A stretch of 53,111 nucleotides of DNA from CAZFER01 sp964517495 (lineage in GTDB: Bacteria > Hinthialibacterota > Hinthialibacteria > Hinthialibacterales > Hinthialibacteraceae): assembly GCA_964517495.1 (NCBI GenBank), contig CAZFER010000043.1, positions 1 to 53,111 on the forward strand, written 5' to 3'. This document shows positions 1 to 9,386 of this stretch, one piece after another; the first letter of the stretch is position 1; every line of letters starts with the position of its first letter. Made by a program: the position numbers and the translations under genes. The notes beneath the pieces are model-generated. The model made no database searches. It saw nothing but the letters and a program-made list of their open reading frames with translations, and was not told the DNA's origin.

Positions 1-61
1 AGCCGTTCTACGTGGAAACGGCTCGGCGAGAGCCTCGCCCTCCCTATTCCTCGATCCAACA
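1..61. repeat. Truncated copy of the 121-bp palindromic repeat
   Basis: The first 44 bases hold the end of one arm, a 13-nt loop and the full second arm of the hairpin seen complete at 25305-25425. The tail matches it too (tattc..cgatccaa). The left part lies outside the window and the right terminal inverted repeat is not recognisable, so this is a partial or decayed copy. Confidence 0.75.
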
Positions 62-171
62 AAATCCCGCAATTTCATATATAAATTGAACTCTCTCTAA
101 ACCTTCTTTTTATAGAGATATTAACGTATAACATGTATGTTCAAATAAAGTAGGTATACATTCACAAGCCC

Positions 172-2082
172 ATGCTTTTGATTTTTGATCTGATATTACT
201 CCTTTATGCATCCTGTCAACTTACCCAATGGATACACCTTTTTAAAATTGATCGCATTATTTTTGGCTGGATTATTTTTTTGTCTGCGAATGTATTAACT
301 GGCTATGGTTTATCGTTGATTGGCATCATGAACCAGCCGTGGGCCTGGTTGATTGTGCATGGGATCATATTGATAGGTATCATCAAATTGAGGAACAAAA
401 CCACCCATATAGTTTCTCACCCTCATGAATATTCGTTCGACATAAAGACACTGTTTTTTGAATTACCCTTATGGATAAAAACGATCCTTTTTTTCTTCGC
501 ATTAGCTTGTGTGGCCTCTCTGATTCTTCATTTTAAAACCCACATCCCGCTCAATCAGGATGCCGTCAATTATCACCTCCCGCGGGCGGGGCATTATTAT
601 TTTCAAGGCTCGCTAAACGTTTATCCTTCCACTGATGTACGCGAAACTGATTTTCCGCACACCTATGAGTTGTTTATAGTCTGGATAATTGCCATGTCAA
701 AAGAGATCCGCTTTATCTATCTTTTTCAGTGGATTTCATTGTTTATCGCTGCCCTGGCCATTTATTCCACTTGCCGAAAACTGAATGTTTGCAAAGCAGC
801 CTCAATCGCAGCGGTGTTGATATGGCTGGTAACACCCTTTATCGTGCTGAATCTAAATTTTGTGAAAAATGATTTGTTACTGGCCTGTATTGCGTTGTAT
901 TTATTACCCTTTCTCCTTTCCATGCATGACCGGTTTTGGCCATCCCTCATTGCGGTCGCCTGCTGTTGTGGATTGGCGATTGGCATAAAATACAATGCTA
1001 TTTTTATGGTTTTTGCGGTGCTTTTGGTGGTGATTATCAAACGAGGCCAATCAAAAGCCTTTTATCGTGACATGTTTGCCAGTGTGGTGGGTATCACGTT
1101 AAGCTGCATGATCCTGGGAGGCTATGCCTATTTTGAAACCTGGCAGCGCACCGGCTCACCCATTGCCAGCCTCTCCGGAAGCCAAACCTTTGAACCGTAT
1201 GCCATCTCCGTCAATGCCCTTCGTTTAACGGGGGAGATGACCGACTCATTGGGATTTATCAGCAAAACCGCCAGTCAGTATACCGGCCAGGCTCTGAATG
1301 ATGTTCGAAGTCCGCTTTTCGCCTCGCTCAGCCAAATTGAAGCGTTGAATGCCTATGAATCCCGCCATTACTGGGCGTGGAAAGGTCCAGCGCGTTTGTA
1401 TCGTTTGAGTGACCAATACAATCAGTTTTCGCTGGGCCACTTTTTCATGCTTGTCCTGGGGTTGGTGGCGGCGTTACGTTTCATCAAAACATTTAATGTG
1501 ATGTTGGTCGTATTGCTTTTTCTGTTCGCTTATATCCCTCAGGCTGGAACCTTAAAATGGCAGCCCATTGACAACCTGCGTTTTTACTTTCCCCTGCTTT
1601 CGTGGCTATACCCCTTCATCGGGCTTTATTTGCATACCTATTTATTCAAACGCAGGCTGTTCCATTGGGTATGTGCCTTGAGTTGTGGGTTTGGTGTCAT
1701 TGTGATGATCGAGTATTTCAAAGCCCCCCTCATGCATTGGCCCCAGGCAGACTATACGGCCAAAACATTGGAGCGGCTCGAGGTCCCATCCATCGAAAAA
1801 ACTTGTATGCATTTTGTTGAAACACTCCCGCATGACGCCACTCTCGCCATCGAAGCGGGATGCATGGATTCAACCTACTTATTAATGATCCCCCACTTCC
1901 AACGCCACATTACCCCCATTCCCCCACAAGAGGACATCACCGATGCCATCCACTTTTTCCAAAAAATCCCAGCCCTCGATGGAATAATCATCAAACAGAA
2001 ACAAGCCTTGCCTGCGGATGATTTAGAGCCATATAAGATTGAAGAAATTCGTTCTAATTTGGTGTATATTTATCAGAAATGA
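172..2082 (+). CDS. GT-C family membrane glycosyltransferase (ArnT/PMT-like)
   Basis: This 636-residue polytopic membrane protein would transfer a sugar from a polyprenyl-phosphate donor to a lipid, glycan or protein on the periplasmic face. About ten to twelve hydrophobic segments run from residue 1 to about 520, followed by a soluble tail of about 110 residues. The first large loop after the initial segments contains NQDAVNYHLPR (residues 128-138). Its Asp130 sits where GT-C enzymes carry the catalytic loop-1 acidic residue, and a charged ETDFPHT stretch follows. Topology and loop motif support GT-C fold membership; donor and acceptor are unknown. The start is the first ATG, with no convincing Shine-Dalgarno. 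The gene stands alone. It may act with the second GT-C enzyme at 13465 on the Thr/Pro-rich secreted proteins of this window (inference). Confidence 0.7.
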   Translation: MLLIFDLILLLYASCQLTQWIHLFKIDRIIFGWIIFLSANVLTGYGLSLIGIMNQPWAWLIVHGIILIGIIKLRNKTTHIVSHPHEYSFDIKTLFFELPLWIKTILFFFALACVASLILHFKTHIPLNQDAVNYHLPRAGHYYFQGSLNVYPSTDVRETDFPHTYELFIVWIIAMSKEIRFIYLFQWISLFIAALAIYSTCRKLNVCKAASIAAVLIWLVTPFIVLNLNFVKNDLLLACIALYLLPFLLSMHDRFWPSLIAVACCCGLAIGIKYNAIFMVFAVLLVVIIKRGQSKAFYRDMFASVVGITLSCMILGGYAYFETWQRTGSPIASLSGSQTFEPYAISVNALRLTGEMTDSLGFISKTASQYTGQALNDVRSPLFASLSQIEALNAYESRHYWAWKGPARLYRLSDQYNQFSLGHFFMLVLGLVAALRFIKTFNVMLVVLLFLFAYIPQAGTLKWQPIDNLRFYFPLLSWLYPFIGLYLHTYLFKRRLFHWVCALSCGFGVIVMIEYFKAPLMHWPQADYTAKTLERLEVPSIEKTCMHFVETLPHDATLAIEAGCMDSTYLLMIPHFQRHITPIPPQEDITDAIHFFQKIPALDGIIIKQKQALPADDLEPYKIEEIRSNLVYIYQK

Positions 2083-2228
2083 ATTGATCGTTGAAATTAT
2101 ATTCACAAAATACATTTTCCAATGTGTTAATATAAAGATAAACAATCTTCTCATTTTAAAGAAGATATACTATTTTATGGGCGATAAAACTGAGATATAA
2201 TTAAAGATATATTTAAGGGGATACGTAT

Positions 2229-3553
2229 ATGAATACATCACATGATCTCGATGACATAACACGGCTGGTTCAAGCATGCAATCCGAATGAATCCTTGAGT
2301 CCGGGCGATACTCGTTATGTGAATTTTGATGAGGCCCGCTCCGGCAGTATCATACCCCGTTTAGTAAGAGCCTTTCGCCGTGCTGCCACTCCCCAGTGCA
2401 TGTTGTTTGCTGGTCATCGAGGCATCGGGAAAACGAGTGAACTCAAGCGTATTAAAAGTGAACTTGAAAAACAGGAAGAATCGATCAAGCCTTTTGTTAC
2501 ACTCTACATCGATGCCACTCGGAATTTGGATTCGAACGATCTAGATTTCCCCGATCTGTTAGTATTATTAGCCGCGGAGACACAGCGTCAATTAAAAGAA
2601 GCCAATATTCCCGGGTTTGATGCGAGTTCAACCTACCTTAAGCGGTTGTGGGATGATTTGTGCAAAGTATTGAAGAGTAAACTGGAACTTCGTCAAATGG
2701 ATGTGGATGTTCCATTCGGTTCCCTTTCGTTGGAGATCAAAAACAGGCAATCGGCACGCTTGATTTTACGAGAAAAGATCGAATCTTTTTCCACCGATCT
2801 GATCGGTGCATTGAATAGGTTATTTTTGGAAGCAAATACATCCATCCGAAATGCGAATAAAAATGGAATGGTTTTGATCATTGATGGATTGGACAAAATC
2901 AGCCTGCGCCGCTTTGAGGATGGAAGCAACTCCCATGAGCGCTTGTTTATCGACCGTGTTGAACAATTACGGCCTTGGATTGCAATATCCTATATACTAT
3001 TCCCATTTCGATGTATTACTCATCACGGTGTGCGGTTCTTGAGCAAACATTTGGTGAATTCAATACACCCATCTCCATGATCAAAATCCGGGGGGATAAT
3101 AAAGAGAAAGTCACACCGCAAACCATTGGTATGCAAAAAATGAAAGAAATGCTGGAAAAGCGCTGCGAAAAAGCAGAGGTAAATTTCAGCGATGTGTTTC
3201 CTGATGATAACGTGTGGCAGTACCTATGTGAAATGAGTGGTGGTCACCCACGACACTTGCTCATCTTTTTGAATAGCGCAGCCAATCTATTGGATGAATT
3301 GCCAATCACCCTGGATGCGGCTAAACACGCCATTCGTGATTATGCCAATAGCCTTCTACGCGAAATTCCAGACCGCTTCTGGAGTAAACTAATTCATTTT
3401 GATGAGCCACGTGAACATATTTTAAAAGATGAAGACCATCAGGAAATGCTTTTTTACTTACATGTATTCGAATACCTGAATGGAAGGCCCTGGTACGAAG
3501 TCAACCCTGTTATACGCACTCTCGAACGTTTTAAAGCCAGGTTGAACACGTAA
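2229..3553 (+). pseudogene. STAND/AAA-like P-loop NTPase, interrupted by a -1 frameshift
   Basis: Two overlapping frames together encode one protein of about 441 residues. The first frame (2229-3080) carries a Walker A, GHRGIGKTS, at residues 62-70 and a Walker B, VLIIDGLDKI, around residue 219. It loses the family pattern just after FIDRVEQLRP. The second frame, read from about 2973, continues with LDCNILYTIPIS, a plausible sensor strand, and a helical C-terminal half with SGGHPRHLL. Joining the frames needs one extra base near 2968-2974. No slippery heptamer is visible, so programmed frameshifting is unlikely; a true deletion or a sequencing error fits better. An AAGGGG Shine-Dalgarno precedes the ATG. 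The stop lies one base before the ATG of the next gene, so the two are translationally coupled. Such NTPases act as switches in signalling and conflict systems; the substrate is unknown. Confidence 0.7.
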
Positions 3554-3554
3554 C

Positions 3555-5222
3555 ATGTCGTTATTAACTGCGGAACATGACATCCTTACCGCCAAACTTG
3601 AAGAAGACTCCGCCTTTTTATCCTTAAGGCGGGGAGCCCTTCGTGCGAATGCCTTTACCCCCATGTTTGCCGTCTGCAACGAACCCGTTCGTAGAAAAGA
3701 ACTTATAAACCGTTTATGTGAAAGTTTAAGCCATTCCGGAATTCCCCTTACTGCAATTACTTTGAACAAGGGTTGTGACAATATCCTCGAACAGGTGAAG
3801 GCAACAGTCGGAAATGGATCAGAGGGAGTTATTATCATTGATGGGTTGGAATCGGGAATCGCATTTGATGATTTTACTCATAAACGGATTATCTCATTGA
3901 ATCAACAACGCGAAGAATGGAGAGATGAAATTCCATGCGCCGTCATTTTTTGGTTACCGGAATATCTCTTGGAATTAATGGCCTGTGGCGCTCCCGATTT
4001 TCTTGACTGGCGAGTAGGTACCTATTTCTTCCTCAAACCGAAAGAAACCGCCATTGAATTCCAATTCCCATTACCTTTTGTACGGGACGGCATCGTTCGC
4101 CTTAACGAAGAAGAACGTTTAGAACGCATAAACCGTTTGCGTCAGTTGATCAAAGATAATGAAAATAACACATCCGACAATGAAACTGAGCGAGCATTAA
4201 ATATTTGGCGTATGGAATTGGCTGACCATTTAATATTTAACGGCCATATGTATGAAGCATTTGAAATTCTTGTCAATGATGTTCTTTTACCCGCTCAATC
4301 AAAGAACGATGATCTATTAGCTGCAAAAGCGTTGGATAGAATTGCTGAAATCCATTACCGTGGAGGAGAGTATGAGAAAGCACTTGAATTAAATGAAAAA
4401 AGGTTGGCTATTTCTAAAGCATTAAACGACAAACGCTCAGAAGCGGAAACCCTGGGGGATATAGCTCGTATCTTGAAAAAAAGCGGAGATATTGAAGTAT
4501 CTTTTAAGATGCATCAAGAAGAGAAAAATGTATATGAAGAACTAGGAGATGAACATTCAAAAGCAGCTGCAATGGGGGACATCGCTCTCATATTAAAGAA
4601 CAAAGGTAATGTGAATGTGGCTCTATCTATACTGGAAAATGTAATAGAGATTTTTGATAGGTTGGGTGATCAGCGTACAAAATCTATATATATGGGTGAT
4701 ATTGCTCGTATACTTGTTGATAAAGGTGAAATAGAACATGCACTTCAGATATTATTAGAAAGGAAGAAAATATTTGAGGTATTAGGCGATCGACGTTCAG
4801 AAGCAATAACCGACGGAGACAAAGCTCGTATACTTCTTGAGAAGGGTAACGTTGAACAAGCCCTACAGATGTTTCAGAAAAAAAAGAAAATCATTCAAGA
4901 ACTTGGGGATCAAGATAGCATTGCTGTTACTTTATGGGATATTGCTAGCATCGAATTACAACAAGGAAACCATCATGAAGCATTTAAGCATTTAAGCCAC
5001 TCCTATGAAATCAATCTAAAACTTGGAAGACTAGATGGTATTTGTTTTGTGGGCCTCGATTTGGGCACTCTTCTATGCCATACAGGTCAAAGAGATAAAG
5101 GTTTGCCAATCCTGCAGCGCTCTCTTGAAGGTTTCCAAAAGCTCGGTCAAACACAAGGGGCTGAACAAACTCAAGCAATGATTGATCAATACACGACAAC
5201 AGACACACAGTCTGAAACATAA
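3555..5222 (+). CDS. Degenerate STAND-like NTPase with C-terminal TPR array
   Basis: 555 residues. The N-terminal part (about 1-190) resembles a P-loop domain. It keeps a Walker B-like strand, VIIIDGLES (residues 92-100), and a sensor-like strand with VIFWLPEYLLELM. Where the P-loop should be it reads AVCNEPVRRKEL, with no GxxxxGK, so this copy probably does not hydrolyse ATP. After a charged linker, seven TPR-like repeats of exactly 40 residues run from about residue 252 to 531, built on LGDxRSEAxTxGDIARIL followed by KGxxExAL. The gene starts one base after the preceding NTPase. An active plus inactive NTPase pair, with a repeat platform for target sensing, suggests a two-component STAND complex. 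Repeat units 2-5 are very similar to each other, suggesting recent duplication. No effector domain is recognisable, so any immune role is inference. Confidence 0.75.
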   Translation: MSLLTAEHDILTAKLEEDSAFLSLRRGALRANAFTPMFAVCNEPVRRKELINRLCESLSHSGIPLTAITLNKGCDNILEQVKATVGNGSEGVIIIDGLESGIAFDDFTHKRIISLNQQREEWRDEIPCAVIFWLPEYLLELMACGAPDFLDWRVGTYFFLKPKETAIEFQFPLPFVRDGIVRLNEEERLERINRLRQLIKDNENNTSDNETERALNIWRMELADHLIFNGHMYEAFEILVNDVLLPAQSKNDDLLAAKALDRIAEIHYRGGEYEKALELNEKRLAISKALNDKRSEAETLGDIARILKKSGDIEVSFKMHQEEKNVYEELGDEHSKAAAMGDIALILKNKGNVNVALSILENVIEIFDRLGDQRTKSIYMGDIARILVDKGEIEHALQILLERKKIFEVLGDRRSEAITDGDKARILLEKGNVEQALQMFQKKKKIIQELGDQDSIAVTLWDIASIELQQGNHHEAFKHLSHSYEINLKLGRLDGICFVGLDLGTLLCHTGQRDKGLPILQRSLEGFQKLGQTQGAEQTQAMIDQYTTTDTQSET

Positions 5223-5235
5223 CGGGAATAACCCC

Positions 5236-5733
5236 TTACACCAGCGGTACGAATCGGTGTTCCAGGGTTTCGCCCAGTTCGAGGATGCCGTAGGTGCCGG
5301 GGCCTTCGACGTTCATGGAGACGCTGCCCGGGTTGAAGACATACACCTCCCCCATCTTTTCCCACATGGGGATATGGGAATGGCCGAAGAGGATGACATC
5401 CACATCGCTGAAGACTTGCACCACCCGCTTTTCCAGGTTCTTGCGCGGACCCCAGCCGTGGATTAATCCCAGGGTATAGCCGCCGATCTCCAGTTTCTTC
5501 TTTTCCGGCAACTGTGCCCGTAAATCCGGATGGTCACAATTGCCATACACCGCGATCACTGGTGAGACTTTTTGGAATTTCATATAGGTCTGAATGTCAC
5601 AAAAATCCCCCAAATGAATGATCACATCCATTTTTTCCAATTTTTCGAATAAAAACTGAGGCAATTCACCGTAATCCGGCACATGCGTATCGGAGACCAC
5701 CCCAATTCGGGTTATACCGCTTTCCTTTGCCAT
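5236..5733 (-). CDS. YfcE/MJ0936-type metallophosphoesterase
   Basis: This 165-residue calcineurin-like phosphoesterase has all five metal-binding blocks of the family: SDTHVPD (D15, H17), HLGDFCD (D43), YGNCDH (N65, D67/H68), LIHGWG (H92) and FGHSH (H118, H120). Length and motif spacing match the small bacterial phosphodiesterases of the YfcE/MJ0936 group, which hydrolyse phosphodiesters such as bis-pNPP with Mn2+ or similar metals. The physiological substrate is generally not known. The start ATG has a GAGG Shine-Dalgarno. The gene is convergent with the TPR/STAND gene, the two stops lying 13 bases apart. No partner gene is evident. Confidence 0.9.
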   Translation of the reverse strand: MAKESGITRIGVVSDTHVPDYGELPQFLFEKLEKMDVIIHLGDFCDIQTYMKFQKVSPVIAVYGNCDHPDLRAQLPEKKKLEIGGYTLGLIHGWGPRKNLEKRVVQVFSDVDVILFGHSHIPMWEKMGEVYVFNPGSVSMNVEGPGTYGILELGETLEHRFVPLV

Positions 5734-6055
5734 GAAACCTCAATACGTCTACAATATATATTTTATTGCTTATGATACGTGCCAGGGATTCTCCCCCCAC
5801 GTCGAACACTCGGCGTTTAGACATCACTAAAATTCTATACGCTCAGTGCGAGAGAAAAAGGGGGAGCTGCAAAAGAGACAAGTTCATGAAACATGACAAA
5901 TCCTTCTATTTTTGCTATAGTGGCCAAGTATATATGGTGGGAAGTTTTCATTAACGCATTAATTCTTTACAAAACCTTTACATTAGCGTGTTTTAACAGC
6001 CCCCAATGGGCTTAACAATGATACAAACCAAAAAACGGGAAGGGATACGATTGCG
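5734..6055. other. Intergenic region, divergent promoters expected
   Basis: This 322-base stretch separates the divergent phosphoesterase and the dockerin-like protein. It holds no convincing gene; a 62-codon frame at 5766-5954 has no Shine-Dalgarno and an arbitrary composition. A GGGAAGGGA Shine-Dalgarno for the following gene lies at about 6038-6046. Confidence 0.5.
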
Positions 6056-8860
6056 ATGTTATTTCATCAGGCCTTTTTGCGTTCAGCCAAACACATTCAC
6101 TATGGAGGGATTTTTACCGTCTGCCTTATTATCTGCCTGACAGCGGCCACCCAAACCATTGATACAGACCTTTTTATAGACGGTAACAACCGAATCGATG
6201 CCCGTGACCTATTTCTACTTTCCACCGATTGGGGCGTCACTGCCGATGGTGAAGCCTTGAAGACTGATTTTGACAACAACGGCGTCGTTGACCAAAAGGA
6301 CTTGCTCTATTTTATCCAGGCGTTCCATACCGAGGTCACTCCACCCACCCCCACACCGACCATAACGCCCAGCCCGTCACCTACTGAAATTCCCACGCCC
6401 ACGCAGGCTATTACGCCAACACCAACATCACCGCCGGTGGTGAATACCTCAACCCCAACCCCATCACCTACAGAAATTGTGTCACCTACAGCAACTCAAA
6501 CCCCGACTTCGACACCTGAACCGGCAGAAAATACCCAGACACCAACCGAGACACCCGTTGAAGATACCCCAACACCAACTCAGACACCCACACCCGTGGT
6601 TGAACCGCAAACCCCAACCCCTACTCCCACTCCCACTCCGACCGAAGAACCGGATGATACACCAACGCCAACCGAAGCGCCGGATGATACGCCAACACCA
6701 TCACCGACATTGACCCCGACTGCCACACCAACAGCCACACCGACCTTCGCGCCATCCGATTTTGAGCCATTTATTCTGGATTTTGATTCGATTGACCAGC
6801 TCTCCGATGGCGGAGTTATTACCCTTGAAGACACTCAAAGCAATCGCGATATGCTGATCGATCAAGGACGTATGCCTTCTTTGAATGATATTTTCCCCTG
6901 GAGGCTTATCACGGTGGATGAAAACACCACCTTTGGAGCCGCCTTTAGCGAACCCAACAGCGCTGGATTCACCGAAGATGGTATCTATGAGATCTGGCAG
7001 ACCTCCATCCTGGAAATCGAACAAGCCTTCAATACCACCACTGCCCAAAACCCGGTCTTATCCTTCGAAATTGCTTATATTCTTGACTTTGTGCCGGGTT
7101 TAACCATCGACGATTTCCTCGTGGTGGAAATCCAGGAAGACGAGCAATCCGCCTGGCGATTGATTGATCTCAACAACGATGGGCAGGTTGTCACCGACCG
7201 TAATGCCAGCGATGAAGATTTAGGCTTCCGTGCCGTTGGTTCATTCGATGGATTCTATGGTTTATCCAATCCTGACAAACCGGAAAATGAACCCATTAAC
7301 GAAAATGATTTCATCTCTGTGGAAGTACCGCTTCCCCAAACTACGGCACTGCGCATTGCCTTCCGTTTTGAAAGCGATGCCTCCTTTAATGAAGAAGGCG
7401 CCTACCTGGATAACCTTCGTGTGTATGACAAAGTCGGTGATGTAACACCCACACCCGACATTCGCCAGGTCAGCAACCGTGATGGTGGAGAGATTTACGC
7501 CGACACCGAAAACCGTCTTCTCATCACCGGCTCTGACCTTGAAGATGTGCAAACCCTCATCTTTAACTCACGCGATGGCGAAGTGGAACTTTCGTTCACT
7601 GTAACCACCGCTGGAATCGAAACCACCTTGCCGCGTCTTTCGCAACCTACAGAAGAAGATACCGCCACCCTTCAGGTGGTGCTCAGTGATGATTTAACCT
7701 CCGAGCCTTATTCCTTCACCATCAATGCTGCGCCTCAACCGGTAATTGAGGACATCAGCCCCGAAGAATTCTTCCTCGATGCCAGTAACACCACTGTTCG
7801 TATCTTCGGCCAACATTTCCGCCCGGCCTTTGAGGGCGCAAGCGTTGAGGGTGGCTCAACGGTAACTTTCGATAATTTCGTCGATGACCCATTGGTATTC
7901 TCTGAGGCTTCAGACTTTGTCTCACGCAGCCGCACCGAGTTGGTCATCCAAGCCGATGCTTTGAAAGACTTTGAGCCTGGCCCCATTAACGTGCAGGTTA
8001 CCAATGGCTATTCCGGCCAGCAAAGCACGGTCGCAAACTGGAACCTGCGTGAAGGCTCTGGCTCATCCGATATTACCGTGGATGATTTCCGCATCGCCTT
8101 AGGTTTTGGTGGAATCGTCTACCGCCCGGATGAGGAAATCTTCCCGCTTCAGCAGGATAACGCCTTCACCATCTTCTGGGATGGCGATGGATTAACCGAC
8201 GCCACCTTGAATATCGATATTGGCGGAATTCCTTTCGTGGTGAACGATGAAATCGCTCCCGGATTAAACGACGACTTGGTTATCTTTAACGAAGACTTAT
8301 TCGGCTTTGGCGTGGATTTAACCCTCGCCCCCTTGGTTCTCGATCTGGTTGGCGATGTGACCACTGCGCTGCGCGTGGGCAATGCCGATCCCATCACTCA
8401 TACATTCAACATTTCTGAACCGCTTCCCCCTGTGCTGTATGAGCGTGATGGCGATTGGAGCACGGTAACCATCAATGATCAGGAAGGGGGAGAAATCCAA
8501 GTGATTGGCGACAACTTCCGTGGCCTGGGCAATCTCGAAACCACCTCGCGTGTGTTCCTTTTCCCCGCGGATATTGAAACACCCACGGAAGACCAATTGA
8601 TTGAATTGCCAACCATCGAAAACGATTTCGATAAAGATATCCGCAAAGGCATTGCCGATAATCAGCAAAGCCAGGATATTCTCTATCAATTTATCCCCGA
8701 TGGCACCGTCAGCACCACCATCGGCTGGGAAGCGGAAGAACCCGAGAAAGAATTCCGCATCCGAGTGTTAAACGTTGATTCCGGTTTATTCGTCGATAGC
8801 CCTCCCATCGTGGAAGGCGAAGAAAAACGGGTATTGGTGATCACCCGTGAACAAAACTGA
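6056..8860 (+). CDS. Large secreted protein: N-terminal dockerin-like pair, Pro/Thr linker, IPT/TIG-like domains
   Basis: 934 residues. A hydrophobic segment at about 18-33 looks like a signal peptide or anchor. It is followed directly by two EF-hand-like loops of dockerin type: DGNNRIDARDLFLLSTDW, and DFDNNGVVDQKDLLYFIQAF around residues 76-95. Residues about 98-235 form a low-complexity linker of PTPTPT, with TEEPDDTP-like acidic repeats. The rest is beta-rich. Residues about 470-560 and 562-670 resemble IPT/TIG folds (ISPEEFFLD, then VRIFGQHF), and two less clear repeats follow. No catalytic motif is visible. The linker is a candidate O-glycosylation target. No cohesin is seen in the window, so the dockerin-like pair may be a calcium-stabilised module rather than a cellulosome tag. 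The stop overlaps the convergent vapC by 20 bases. Confidence 0.75.
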   Translation: MLFHQAFLRSAKHIHYGGIFTVCLIICLTAATQTIDTDLFIDGNNRIDARDLFLLSTDWGVTADGEALKTDFDNNGVVDQKDLLYFIQAFHTEVTPPTPTPTITPSPSPTEIPTPTQAITPTPTSPPVVNTSTPTPSPTEIVSPTATQTPTSTPEPAENTQTPTETPVEDTPTPTQTPTPVVEPQTPTPTPTPTPTEEPDDTPTPTEAPDDTPTPSPTLTPTATPTATPTFAPSDFEPFILDFDSIDQLSDGGVITLEDTQSNRDMLIDQGRMPSLNDIFPWRLITVDENTTFGAAFSEPNSAGFTEDGIYEIWQTSILEIEQAFNTTTAQNPVLSFEIAYILDFVPGLTIDDFLVVEIQEDEQSAWRLIDLNNDGQVVTDRNASDEDLGFRAVGSFDGFYGLSNPDKPENEPINENDFISVEVPLPQTTALRIAFRFESDASFNEEGAYLDNLRVYDKVGDVTPTPDIRQVSNRDGGEIYADTENRLLITGSDLEDVQTLIFNSRDGEVELSFTVTTAGIETTLPRLSQPTEEDTATLQVVLSDDLTSEPYSFTINAAPQPVIEDISPEEFFLDASNTTVRIFGQHFRPAFEGASVEGGSTVTFDNFVDDPLVFSEASDFVSRSRTELVIQADALKDFEPGPINVQVTNGYSGQQSTVANWNLREGSGSSDITVDDFRIALGFGGIVYRPDEEIFPLQQDNAFTIFWDGDGLTDATLNIDIGGIPFVVNDEIAPGLNDDLVIFNEDLFGFGVDLTLAPLVLDLVGDVTTALRVGNADPITHTFNISEPLPPVLYERDGDWSTVTINDQEGGEIQVIGDNFRGLGNLETTSRVFLFPADIETPTEDQLIELPTIENDFDKDIRKGIADNQQSQDILYQFIPDGTVSTTIGWEAEEPEKEFRIRVLNVDSGLFVDSPPIVEGEEKRVLVITREQN

Positions 8861-9386
8861 AGTATGCGGGTGGGTGGGACACCTGGGCACCGAGGGAGCG
8901 CCGCCTCTTGTGATGGATGTTGTAAGGTTTAACGGGGTATGCATCCAATGCATCATCAGCGGCGGCGAGGCATTGCCTGTCGTCATCAGAGACGAAATAG
9001 AATTCAGTAGGATGCAGGGCATATACTCTCATTGCAGCGCTCAGGTGCACTGCGTCGCCAGCTCTCAGCGTGTGCTTCTTGAGCAGTTTCATGGAATAAA
9101 TATACAGCCAGGAGTCAGTTTCGATGAAACCAAATCTCTGAATGCTTTCGTGGAAGAACGCGTCGAGAATACCATCCACATCGCCTGGATCAAGCTGCCC
9201 TTTTCTCATTTTTCTGCATATTGCAGAGCTGACCTCGGATATGGCGTGTTCAGCCGTATAGAGTTTGCAGCCCGACTCGTATAAAGCATTGGCGAAGCCG
9301 TAGCCTTCTTCAGGGCAGTACCTCTTTGTTATAACAGAGGAGTCGAGATAGAACCGCTTGCTGGACAGGGTATCACCATCCTTCAT
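8841..9386 (-). CDS. vapC: VapC-type PIN-domain toxin RNase
   Basis: This 181-residue PIN-domain protein is most likely the toxin of a type II VapBC pair, a Mg2+-dependent endoribonuclease. The acidic active-site residues are visible: D15 in FYLDSSVITK, E51 in AISEV, D111 in LRAGDAVHLSAA, and the acidic cluster D134-D136 in FVSDDDRQ. It is longer than the usual 130-140 residues because of an unrelated C-terminal tail of about 25 residues (from PYNIHHKRRR), which may be a read-out past the original stop. The start ATG overlaps the restored stop of the upstream antitoxin frame by 14 bases, a typical toxin-antitoxin arrangement. Convergent with the large secreted protein. Confidence 0.85.
   Translation of the reverse strand: MKDGDTLSSKRFYLDSSVITKRYCPEEGYGFANALYESGCKLYTAEHAISEVSSAICRKMRKGQLDPGDVDGILDAFFHESIQRFGFIETDSWLYIYSMKLLKKHTLRAGDAVHLSAAMRVYALHPTEFYFVSDDDRQCLAAADDALDAYPVKPYNIHHKRRRSLGAQVSHPPAYFSFVHG

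Noticed and set aside
2965..2980. Programmed -1 frameshift signal in the STAND NTPase
   Set aside because: No X XXY YYZ slippery sequence or downstream pseudoknot is apparent.
5766..5954. 62-codon frame between phosphoesterase and dockerin-like gene
   Set aside because: No Shine-Dalgarno, odd composition, likely promoter region.
6477..6834. Alternative frames in the Pro/Thr linker (Arg/His/Pro- and Gly/Val-rich)
   Set aside because: Low-complexity translation of the ACC/CCC repeat in other frames.
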